In this document: positions 16,381-23,308 of the stretch, piece by piece
How positions within the stretch are numbered: the stretch's first letter is position 1
How the letters are laid out: each line of letters begins with the position of its first letter
NCBI RefSeq assembly: GCF_938010525.1
Contig: NZ_CALLVK010000005.1
Location: forward strand, 1 to 55,181
Direction: 5' to 3'
DNA from: Abiotrophia sp938010525
GTDB lineage: Bacteria > Bacillota > Bacilli > Lactobacillales > Aerococcaceae
Length of the DNA stretch: 55,181 nt
Notes under the pieces: model-generated
The model's database searches: none
What the model was told of the DNA's origin: nothing
Seen by the model: only the letters and a program-made list of their open reading frames with translations
Position numbers and translations under genes: made by a program

Positions 16381-17552
16381 GGACTTGCCTCCTCCACTTC
16401 TTGTTCTAGCTGCCATAAGGCCAATAAGGCCTGGCTATAAATTTTTAAATCAGTCTCTAAATCCTCAATGCCTAACCATTCATGAGGCAAATGGGCGATG
16501 TCCCGTTGGCCCGGGAAAGAAGGCCCATAGGCCACGATGTTAGGTACAAACTTGGCATAGGTGCCCCCTGTGGTTGTGACGGACTCAAGGGCTTGGCCGG
16601 TCACCTGATTGTAGACTTGCTGCAAAGCCTCAATATAAGGCGACTGCTTGTCCTTGAGGACAGGCGCCCAATGGCTGAGGACCTCTAGCTGGGCCCCCTC
16701 AGGTAGATGCGTCCTGATTTGGGCCAGAATGTCTTCCTGACTGCAGGCTCCCGGATAGGCCATGGACCAAGCCACCCAAGTCCGTCCCTGCGTCAAGCCT
16801 AGTTGGTAGCCTCTTAGCATCATGCGACCAAAGTCCTGGTCCTCATAGGCAATGCCCAATTCCCGACCATCCTTGGTGCCGGTCAGCAGATAGGCGTTGA
16901 CAAAGTCAAAGAGGCTAGCCACTTGATTCGAATCCACGCTAAGAGCTACCCGCAAACGCCCTCGCTCGCCATAGACAACCGGCCATTTGCAATCGGGTGT
17001 CCAACCGAAGAGGGGCGCAGCTTCCTGAGCCAGATAATGCCGGATGCAGCCAAAGCCTGTCTCCTCATTGGTCCCAAAGACCACTCGAATGGGATGGCGG
17101 AAACGATAGCCCAGACATTTGAGGGTATAGACGGCATAGAGATTAGCCAGAATGGGCCCCTTATTATCTAGGACACCACGCCCCTCGTAGCGACCTTGTG
17201 CTTGATTCTTGGTTAGGGTCCAGGGATCCTGCCGCCAGCCTTGACCGGCCGGCACCACATCCACGTGCCCGAAAATCCCATAATAGCCAGCACCTGAGGT
17301 CGCCTGGTTAGGGTCAGGCGACCACTGGGCATAGCCAACCTTATGGTCTAAATTGACCGTCTCAAAGCCCATGGCTTTGGCCCGGTCTAGCACCCAGGCC
17401 AGGGCAGCCTTAGGTCCAGGACCATAGGGAGCGTCTGGCTCCGCCGGTCCCTGCACACTGGGAATGGCTACCAGTTGGGCTAGGTCCTGCCAGTATTGGG
17501 GCAGCAAGTCTTCCAGCAAGTCATATAGTGCTTGGATTTGCTTGAGGATCAT
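16377..17552 (-). CDS. M20-family dipeptidase (PepV/Sapep-like, shortened lid)
   Basis: 391 residues from the ATG at 17552, which has GGAGGTG upstream. Zinc-site motifs: IFGHVDVVPAG, VLDNKGP, FGTNEETGFG, TPDCKWPVVYGERG, and HLPHEWLG at the end. TPD..PVVYGE is characteristic of PepV-type dipeptidases. Those are about 470 residues, so roughly 80 residues are missing; the shortfall is in the middle, where the lid domain lies. It probably hydrolyses dipeptides or aminoacyl conjugates in the cytoplasm. It overlaps cutC by 4 nt and starts just after the glycosylasparaginase stop. Confidence 0.8.
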   Translation of the reverse strand: MILKQIQALYDLLEDLLPQYWQDLAQLVAIPSVQGPAEPDAPYGPGPKAALAWVLDRAKAMGFETVNLDHKVGYAQWSPDPNQATSGAGYYGIFGHVDVVPAGQGWRQDPWTLTKNQAQGRYEGRGVLDNKGPILANLYAVYTLKCLGYRFRHPIRVVFGTNEETGFGCIRHYLAQEAAPLFGWTPDCKWPVVYGERGRLRVALSVDSNQVASLFDFVNAYLLTGTKDGRELGIAYEDQDFGRMMLRGYQLGLTQGRTWVAWSMAYPGACSQEDILAQIRTHLPEGAQLEVLSHWAPVLKDKQSPYIEALQQVYNQVTGQALESVTTTGGTYAKFVPNIVAYGPSFPGQRDIAHLPHEWLGIEDLETDLKIYSQALLALWQLEQEVEEASP

Positions 17553-17554
17553 GC

Positions 17555-18517
17555 CTACTTCACCTCCAGGGGCCGCATGCGTTGACGCACATAATCGTCC
17601 AGCCATTCCTGACTCGCCCGCTCCAACTCCATCTGGCCAGAAGCCAGCGGATGAAGTCGGTAGACGGTCAAAGGCGTGGTCTTGCTGGCCACCACGAAGG
17701 AGAAGTTATCAATATTAGTTGCGGCTCCCCACTGGCCCTTGGCGTTCATGGCCACTACCGACAAATCGCCAGCTTGGTCGCGCTGGGCTTTGAGACGTCT
17801 GTCTAAGTCATAAACGGCCTTTTCGCAGGCCTCTTGGGGATGGTAGCCCGCAGCCATCAGCTGAACGATGGCGTAAGACAGGACCCCTTTCATCAAATCT
17901 TCCCCTAGGCCAGTAGCGGTGGCACCTCCAATCTGGGAGTCTACATAGAGACCCGAGCCAATAATAGGCGAGTCTCCTACCCGGCCGGGATGCTTCATGA
18001 AGAGGCCACTAGTCGAAGTGCCTGCCACCATGTGATTATGGCCGTCCAGGGCCACCATGCCCACCGTGTCATGGCCGTCGTAGGCAGCTAGGCCTTGTTC
18101 TTGAGCTAGCTCCACCTGGCGATTGTGGTAGTGGATTTGAGCCCGGTCTGTCAGCATTCCTTTGGCTTCAAAGCCATGGTCTAGGGCATATTGGCGGGCA
18201 CCTTGGGCGACCAAGACATTATTGACCGGCTCCTGGCTAAGGCGGCGCGCCACACCAATGGGATTAGCAATATCCTGAATCCCGCAAACGGCCCCAAAGT
18301 CCAGGCGACTGCCGTCCATATAGGCGGCATCTAATTCTACCTGGCCTTGGCGGTTAGGCAGACCGCCATAACCGACGGATTTATAATAAGGAAAGTCTTC
18401 GACGGCCTTGATGGCTTGCTCAATGGCGTCACCCGCAGAGCCACCGCCTGCCAAGCTAGGCAGGGTGGCCTGGACTCCTTCTAGGGCCATCCGCCAGGTC
18501 GCAATGATTCCCCACAT
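17555..18517 (-). CDS. N4-(beta-N-acetylglucosaminyl)-L-asparaginase (glycosylasparaginase)
   Basis: 320 residues from the ATG at 18517 (MWGIIATWRMA), with AAGGTGA 7-8 nt upstream; a GTG three codons earlier is less likely. It is an Ntn-hydrolase of the T2 family. The precursor self-cleaves before the catalytic Thr in GHDTVGMVALD (Thr151). Substrate-binding motifs follow: GRVGDSPIIGSG and GGATATGLGED. The enzyme hydrolyses the GlcNAc-Asn link of N-glycoproteins after the peptide and distal sugars are removed. There is no signal peptide, so it acts in the cytoplasm on imported substrate. It sits between peptidase genes in a PTS operon. Confidence 0.88.
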   Translation of the reverse strand: MWGIIATWRMALEGVQATLPSLAGGGSAGDAIEQAIKAVEDFPYYKSVGYGGLPNRQGQVELDAAYMDGSRLDFGAVCGIQDIANPIGVARRLSQEPVNNVLVAQGARQYALDHGFEAKGMLTDRAQIHYHNRQVELAQEQGLAAYDGHDTVGMVALDGHNHMVAGTSTSGLFMKHPGRVGDSPIIGSGLYVDSQIGGATATGLGEDLMKGVLSYAIVQLMAAGYHPQEACEKAVYDLDRRLKAQRDQAGDLSVVAMNAKGQWGAATNIDNFSFVVASKTTPLTVYRLHPLASGQMELERASQEWLDDYVRQRMRPLEVK

Positions 18518-18545
18518 GGCTGTCACCTTCTTTCTGTCATTGATT

Positions 18546-19649
18546 CTATACTTGATAATGATAATTTTGGTCCAGCAGCTGCTGGTAGATAGCCGGCGTC
18601 AAGTCCCGCGCCACGGCCACCATGAGGTGGTAGGCCGCTAGGACATCGGCCCGATGCAAGATACCCCGGTGGGTATGCATATAGCGCATGGGAATGGACA
18701 GGGTCGTCGCCAGAATCCCGGTCTGGGACTTATGGATATTACCCGCATCCGTCCCGCCGTCTAGGAAGCAGCCCAGTTGGTAAGGAATAGCCTCCCGCTG
18801 GCAGATGCCTTCCAAGTAACGCAAGAGGCCCCGGTGGGTTACGGTCATATTGTCGGCCACGGTTAGGGAGACCCCTTTGCCTAGCTTAATGGGATTGTGG
18901 TCAGCTGGCGTATCGCCTGCTAGGCAGGTATCCACTGCTAGGGCAATGTGCGGCTTGACGGCTTGGGCCACGGTCCGCGCCCCCCGCAAGCCCACTTCTT
19001 CTTGAACGGTCGCCCCCAGGGTCACCTTGTTAGGACAAGAACCCTGGGCCAGGGCCTGCATGGTCCAGACTCCCAAAGCCACACTGACCCGATTATCGAA
19101 GGCCTTGGCAGCCAGATAGTCAGGATTGGCTAGAGCCTGAAAAGTGGTCACCGGGCAAACCCAATCGCCCACCTCAATACCCAGAGCTTTAACCTGGTCG
19201 CGATTGTCCACCCCCAGATCCAGATAGACCCGGTCCATGGGCACCACTTGCTGGCGCTGCTCAGGGCTGAGACTATGAACCTGAGGCCCCGCCAGAATCC
19301 CCGTATAGACGCGACCGTCTTGGGTGAAGACTTGGGCCTCCTGTTGCAAGAGGGTATGGGACCAGGAGCGCCCCACTTCCTGAATGAAGACATAGCCGGC
19401 CTCATCAATGGCCCGCACCACCCAACCGATTTCATCCATGTGGGTGGAAAAGAGCAAGGACAGGGGCGACTGGGACTGACCTGCTAGGCCGTAGAGGCCA
19501 GACCCCAAGGGATCGGTACCTGGCTGGCACATGGTTAGCTGCCGATCCAAGTAGGACCGAATACCTGCCTCATGGCCCGACACCCCAGGTAAGCAACATA
19601 AATCTGACAGGACTTGCCAGTCTACCTTGCCTTGAGCCTCAGTGGTCAT
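18546..19649 (-). CDS. M42-family aminopeptidase (intact active site)
   Basis: 367 residues from the ATG at 19649, which has GGAGGTG upstream; a Met 10 codons earlier lacks a ribosome site. All M42 (PepA/FrvX/YpdE-type) metal ligands are present: STHMDEIG, AAKAFDNR, QEEVGLRG with the catalytic Glu, AVDTCLAGD, and the final HTHRGILH. Such enzymes form tetrahedral dodecamers that trim N-terminal residues from peptides in the cytoplasm. It overlaps the 3' end of the degenerate paralogue by 11 nt, so the two proteins are made together and may co-assemble. Confidence 0.9.
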   Translation of the reverse strand: MTTEAQGKVDWQVLSDLCCLPGVSGHEAGIRSYLDRQLTMCQPGTDPLGSGLYGLAGQSQSPLSLLFSTHMDEIGWVVRAIDEAGYVFIQEVGRSWSHTLLQQEAQVFTQDGRVYTGILAGPQVHSLSPEQRQQVVPMDRVYLDLGVDNRDQVKALGIEVGDWVCPVTTFQALANPDYLAAKAFDNRVSVALGVWTMQALAQGSCPNKVTLGATVQEEVGLRGARTVAQAVKPHIALAVDTCLAGDTPADHNPIKLGKGVSLTVADNMTVTHRGLLRYLEGICQREAIPYQLGCFLDGGTDAGNIHKSQTGILATTLSIPMRYMHTHRGILHRADVLAAYHLMVAVARDLTPAIYQQLLDQNYHYQV

Positions 19650-20649
19650 AAGGGCCACCTCCCCGACTGCCAAAGCCAAAGTCTCGGACTTGTTCTGGGG
19701 TCAGTTGGCTCAAGAAGGCCACCAGGGTGTCTCTCACGGGCTCGAAACTAGCTGGATCCAGACACTGGTAGAGGCCTGACGACTGGAGGAGCGGCAAGGC
19801 AATAACCAAGGTCGGTGCCCCTACGCCTGTCTTATGGATAAAGGCCCCATCGGTCCCGGCCTCTTGAACCTGGCCCTTGACTTGGTAACCCAGACCCTGG
19901 GCCACTTGGCGAATGGCTTCCAGCAAGGCCGTGTTAGGTAAGAGGGTCTTATCAAAATAACGCAAATAGAGACACTTAGGGTCATAGTCAGAATCAGGTA
20001 CTGGGCTAGCATCTAGCACTAGGGCCAAGTCTGGTTGAATAAGATTGGTGGCGGTAATGGCCCCCCGAGTCCCCACTAGGGACTGGCTAATGCCACCCAC
20101 AGCCAACTCATAGGTAATCTTATCTTGAAGTTGGCGACTCATATCCAGTATCAGCTCTAGGCTGGAGCGATTGGCCAAGTTACGGCCTAGCCAGGCGCCC
20201 CCACCTATTTGTCGGCGGGAAAAGTCTAAGACAAAGCTGTCCCCTACCTGGATGCCCAAGTCAGCCACTTGCTGGGCTGAGGCCGCACCTAGCGCTAAAT
20301 AGGGCTGGCCCTCTACCAGGACCCCATAGCCCAGATGGGGCACATGGTCCCGGGTTAAGAGGCGGACCACTTGGTTGACATAGTCGGTCTTCTGATAGCG
20401 GCCTAGGGCCACGAAGTCCAAGAGGCCATCCGGACGAATGGCCTGAATCAGACCGCCATTTTCATCCAGGTTAGTGGTCAGCATGACCCGAAAGGGCGCC
20501 TGCTCCCGGGGCTTGAGGCCCAAGACGGAGCCCAGTTGATCCCGATAGAGACTGAGCCCTTGGTCGGTCAGGGTTTGTGACAGGGCTTGATGTAGATCGA
20601 ATTCATCTCCCGACAAGGCGGGCAAATCATAGAAGGCGGTCCAATCCAT
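19639..20649 (-). CDS. Degenerate M42 aminopeptidase paralogue (likely inactive)
   Basis: 336 residues from the ATG at 20649, with AGGAGGTG upstream. It follows the M42 layout throughout (LTTNLDENGGLIQAIR, NLANRSSLELI, GISQSLVGTRGA, LVLDASPVPD, AGTDGAFIHKTG) but nearly every metal or catalytic residue is changed. The first His is Asn (TNLDE for THMDE), the bridging Asp region is LANR for FDNR, the catalytic EE pair before VG.RGA is lost, and HTHRG is missing. It is probably a structural or regulatory subunit of the active enzyme encoded next to it. It might still bind a ligand. Confidence 0.75.
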   Translation of the reverse strand: MDWTAFYDLPALSGDEFDLHQALSQTLTDQGLSLYRDQLGSVLGLKPREQAPFRVMLTTNLDENGGLIQAIRPDGLLDFVALGRYQKTDYVNQVVRLLTRDHVPHLGYGVLVEGQPYLALGAASAQQVADLGIQVGDSFVLDFSRRQIGGGAWLGRNLANRSSLELILDMSRQLQDKITYELAVGGISQSLVGTRGAITATNLIQPDLALVLDASPVPDSDYDPKCLYLRYFDKTLLPNTALLEAIRQVAQGLGYQVKGQVQEAGTDGAFIHKTGVGAPTLVIALPLLQSSGLYQCLDPASFEPVRDTLVAFLSQLTPEQVRDFGFGSRGGGPYDH

Positions 20650-20659
20650 AAGGCACCTC

Positions 20660-21166
20660 CTAGTGGAAGAAGTGAGGCCAATCGGCCTCTGCTGGGCCAC
20701 TGAGAATTTCAGCAATATGGTGCAGGGCATCTGTCAGCCCTACCCCGCCCTTCTTAGGCATCTGGATTATTTTAACCTGGTCCTTGTAGCGGTCGACCAC
20801 GGCCTCATTTTCGGCGGAGCAGGCCACATAGGTGCGGACCGGCGTCTGGTCTTGAATATAGGCCGCGACTTCAGCCGCCATTTGGGCGTAGGTGTCGTAG
20901 TTGAAGCAAGGGCCACACAAGAGGACATCAGGTTGCGCCTTCTTCATGAGATTGGCAATCTTGTGTAGGACTTCTTCCTTATTAGCCTGAAAATAATCAG
21001 GCCCGCAGTAGACGGTCGCCAGGACCTTGAGGTCGTGAGCCGCGAAGACGTCCTTAAACATGAGATAAGAGCCAATCCCGCCCTTTTCCAATCCCAGTGG
21101 CGTGTTGGGGCGTTCCTTGCCCCCATAACCGGCCTGAATTTGGTCGAATAATAGGATTACTTTCAT
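20660..21166 (-). CDS. GrdB N-terminal-like small protein (glycine/betaine reductase family)
   Basis: 168 residues with no membrane segment or signal. The order FDQIQAGYGGKERPN, ...LKVLATVYCGPDYFQ, PDVLLCGPCFNYDTYAQ and a final VGLTDALHHI resembles the N-terminal half of the selenoprotein B subunit of glycine/sarcosine/betaine reductases (GRDB, PF07355). It stops before the selenocysteine-containing half, and no other reductase subunits are nearby, so it cannot be a complete reductase. It starts 58 nt after the PTS IIC gene, with AGGAGGG as ribosome site and a hairpin in between. A role in handling the amine part of the imported compound is speculation. Confidence 0.65.
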   Translation of the reverse strand: MKVILLFDQIQAGYGGKERPNTPLGLEKGGIGSYLMFKDVFAAHDLKVLATVYCGPDYFQANKEEVLHKIANLMKKAQPDVLLCGPCFNYDTYAQMAAEVAAYIQDQTPVRTYVACSAENEAVVDRYKDQVKIIQMPKKGGVGLTDALHHIAEILSGPAEADWPHFFH

Positions 21167-21184
21167 CCTTATTCCCTCCTCAGC

Positions 21185-21217
21185 AAAAAGAGTTCAGCAG
21201 GATAGGGCTGAACTCTT
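21185..21217 (-). terminator. Intra-operon hairpin (partial terminator)
   Basis: An 11-bp perfect stem AAGAGTTCAGC / GCTGAACTCTT with an 8-nt loop, on the minus strand followed by TTTTTGC. It separates the PTS genes from the downstream enzyme genes and probably lowers expression of the latter or stabilises the upstream mRNA. Confidence 0.7.
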
Positions 21218-21224
21218 CAGTTGT

Positions 21225-22577
21225 CTATAAATCATCAAAGGACAAGTCGTCCAAGGAAATATCATCTAAGTCATCTTTAAGGTCTTGAACTGGTTTCTCT
21301 TCTTCAGCCAAGAATTGACGGTCCATTACCTTGAAGAATGGATAGTAGATCAGGCAGTCGATGACAATTAAGATAATTTGCCAGAAGCCGGCAATCAAAT
21401 GCCCCGTAGCCAACCAACCAGAGAAGAAGAACGGGGTTGTCCATGGGATGCTGACCCCGGTAGTTCGTGGCAGAATACCGATGACTGTTGCGATAATGGA
21501 TAAAATGGTGTTAACCAGTGGTGTTGCAAGGAATGGCACCAACATAATTGGGTTGAGTACGACTGGCAGCCCGAAGATAATCATTTCGTTAATCCCGAAA
21601 ATCCCAGGTACAATAGCCAAACGGCCCAAGGTCTTCATACGTTTGGACTTGGCAATCCCCACCATGAGGAAGACCAAAGCCAAGGTAGAACCCCCACCCC
21701 CGAAGTTGGTGAAGAAGTTACTGAAACCATTGGTGAAGATGTTAGGCAATGGCAAGCCATTCTTGAAGGCTTCCAAGTTTTCAGTGGTCAGAGCCAGACC
21801 AATTGGCCCGAAGACGGTATTGGTAACAGACGGCCCATTAATCCCGAAGAACCAGAAGAAGGTGGACAGGAACTGGGTCAGAGGTTCTAGGAAGACGCTG
21901 CGCCCAATCCCTAAGAGAGGTGCTTGCAGATTGGTATAGATAAAGGTATGCGCATAGTGATAATCGGTGAGTGAGAAGCCCAGGTAAACCAAGAAGAAGG
22001 TTAACATGGCAAAGAGCGAAGGAATCAAAGCTGCGAAGGATTGAGAAACTGCTGGTGGCACCCCGTCAGGCATCTTGATGACCCAACCCTTACGTTCAAT
22101 GGCCACGAAGATGCGAACCGAGACAATGGCCGTAATCATGGCAACGAACATGCCGGCGGACCCCATATTAGCATTAGCCAAACCATTGAAGACCTTGCCG
22201 GCTTCGTTAGTGAAGGCAGGGTGAGATTTAGGTGTCAGAATCAAGAAGCAGACGACGGAAATGGCTGCCCCAGCAATAGGGTCTGATTCCAGTTGACGGG
22301 CATAGGCATAACCAATCCCGATAGCCCCTAAGAGGGCGATGACACTAAAGGTGGAATCAATCACAGCATCCATGTGGTTTTCCCAACCTTGGCCGAAGAA
22401 TTGGGCCATAAAGTCGGTATAACCTTCAATTGGGAAGTTACCGGCCAAAATGAAGAAGGAAGCGACAATAATGAGTGGCGTGGTCACCAAGAAACCATCA
22501 CGAATAGCAATTAACACCTTATTATTGCTGAGTTTCTCGGCTGTCCCGCCCATGACTTTTTCAAGATTTGCAAACAT
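21225..22577 (-). CDS. PTS transporter IIC, lactose/cellobiose family
   Basis: 450 residues, strongly hydrophobic with about 8-10 membrane segments. It is a CelB/LacE-type EIIC with the family opening (NNKVLIAIRDGFLVTTPLII), the substrate-loop motif INGPSVTN, and NIFTNGFSNFF. EIIC forms the membrane channel that takes up the sugar substrate while EIIB phosphorylates it. The C-terminus carries an unusual acidic tail of repeated DD(I/L)SLDDLS-like units. Its neighbours are peptidases and a glycosylasparaginase rather than a phospho-glycosidase, so the natural substrate may be a glycosylated amino acid or peptide. Confidence 0.9.
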   Translation of the reverse strand: MFANLEKVMGGTAEKLSNNKVLIAIRDGFLVTTPLIIVASFFILAGNFPIEGYTDFMAQFFGQGWENHMDAVIDSTFSVIALLGAIGIGYAYARQLESDPIAGAAISVVCFLILTPKSHPAFTNEAGKVFNGLANANMGSAGMFVAMITAIVSVRIFVAIERKGWVIKMPDGVPPAVSQSFAALIPSLFAMLTFFLVYLGFSLTDYHYAHTFIYTNLQAPLLGIGRSVFLEPLTQFLSTFFWFFGINGPSVTNTVFGPIGLALTTENLEAFKNGLPLPNIFTNGFSNFFTNFGGGGSTLALVFLMVGIAKSKRMKTLGRLAIVPGIFGINEMIIFGLPVVLNPIMLVPFLATPLVNTILSIIATVIGILPRTTGVSIPWTTPFFFSGWLATGHLIAGFWQIILIVIDCLIYYPFFKVMDRQFLAEEEKPVQDLKDDLDDISLDDLSFDDL

Positions 22578-22612
22578 GTGACTTACCTCTTTTCTTATAA
22601 TGAGATCTGTTC

Positions 22613-22939
22613 TTAGCCTTGCTTGTTTTGCTTGAGTAATTGAATGGCGCGCTTGAGAATGCGTTCGCCATTGACGTTACCATAATCGTCTAGGTTCATA
22701 ACTTCAACGGGAATGCCTTGGGGCTCGTATTTGTCCCGGGTGGCATTGAATTTGTATTTGACTTGAGGCCCTAATAAGATAACATCGGGATGATACTGTT
22801 CCACAATGATATCTAGCTTAGAATCTGAGAAGGCCTTGACTTCAATGGGCAGGTTGTGGTCGTCCGCCACGGCCTGCATACGGCTGGCAACCAGGCTGGT
22901 CGACATGCCGGCACTACAGAATAAATAGACACGTTTCAT
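22613..22939 (-). CDS. PTS transporter IIB, lactose/cellobiose family
   Basis: 108 residues, the normal length for CelA/LacE-type IIB. The phosphocysteine loop is YLFCSAGMSTSLVASRM with Cys8, and PDVILLGPQVKYK is the second conserved strand-loop. The protein accepts phosphate from IIA and passes it to the incoming substrate at the cytoplasmic face. It lies between the IIA gene (17 nt upstream) and the IIC gene (36 nt downstream), as in standard lactose/cellobiose PTS operons. Confidence 0.92.
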   Translation of the reverse strand: MKRVYLFCSAGMSTSLVASRMQAVADDHNLPIEVKAFSDSKLDIIVEQYHPDVILLGPQVKYKFNATRDKYEPQGIPVEVMNLDDYGNVNGERILKRAIQLLKQNKQG

Positions 22940-22955
22940 GGTATTTCCTCCTAAT

Positions 22956-23276
22956 CTAGGTGGTGAGCTGGTCCAAACGTTGATAGAGGGCCAGAACTTC
23001 TTCGGCTGTCACCTTGAGCAGTTCAGCACTCATGAGTTGATCCTCGGCATGAACTAACAAGAGCGAGAAAGGTGGATGGTCCCCTGCCGCATCCGCCTGC
23101 AAGAGGTCAAAATGCTGATCATGCCCGGCAATCCGTTGGCTCTCCCCTTGCTCAATGGCCGCCTGGGCTTGGGCGAAGTCGCCTGTCCGGGCTAGCGCCA
23201 TGGCTTCCATGAAGGAAGATCGGGCGGATCCCAAGGAAGAAATCATCTTGAAGAATACCAACTCTAAGTCATCCAT
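22956..23276 (-). CDS. PTS transporter IIA, lactose/cellobiose family
   Basis: 106 residues from the ATG at 23276, preceded by GGAGGTAA; a longer frame has no ribosome site. It is an all-helical IIA of the LacF/CelC type. The phosphohistidine is His76 in LLLVHAEDQLMSAE, matching LLVHAQDHLM in known family members. The trimeric protein receives phosphate from HPr. The first PTS gene after the regulator, 32 nt downstream of it. Confidence 0.9.
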   Translation of the reverse strand: MDDLELVFFKMISSLGSARSSFMEAMALARTGDFAQAQAAIEQGESQRIAGHDQHFDLLQADAAGDHPPFSLLLVHAEDQLMSAELLKVTAEEVLALYQRLDQLTT

Positions 23277-23308
23277 ACCATTACCTCCTTTCCTATAAAA
23301 TAAACTTG

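Noticed and set aside
16381..16416. Longer N-terminus for CutC
   Set aside because: The extra residues lie inside the upstream peptidase gene, and the Shine-Dalgarno sequence points to the ATG at 16380.
20660..21166. Selenoprotein reading through TGA
   Set aside because: The frame ends normally, no in-frame TGA or SECIS-like hairpin follows in a suitable place, and the Sec-containing half of GrdB is absent.
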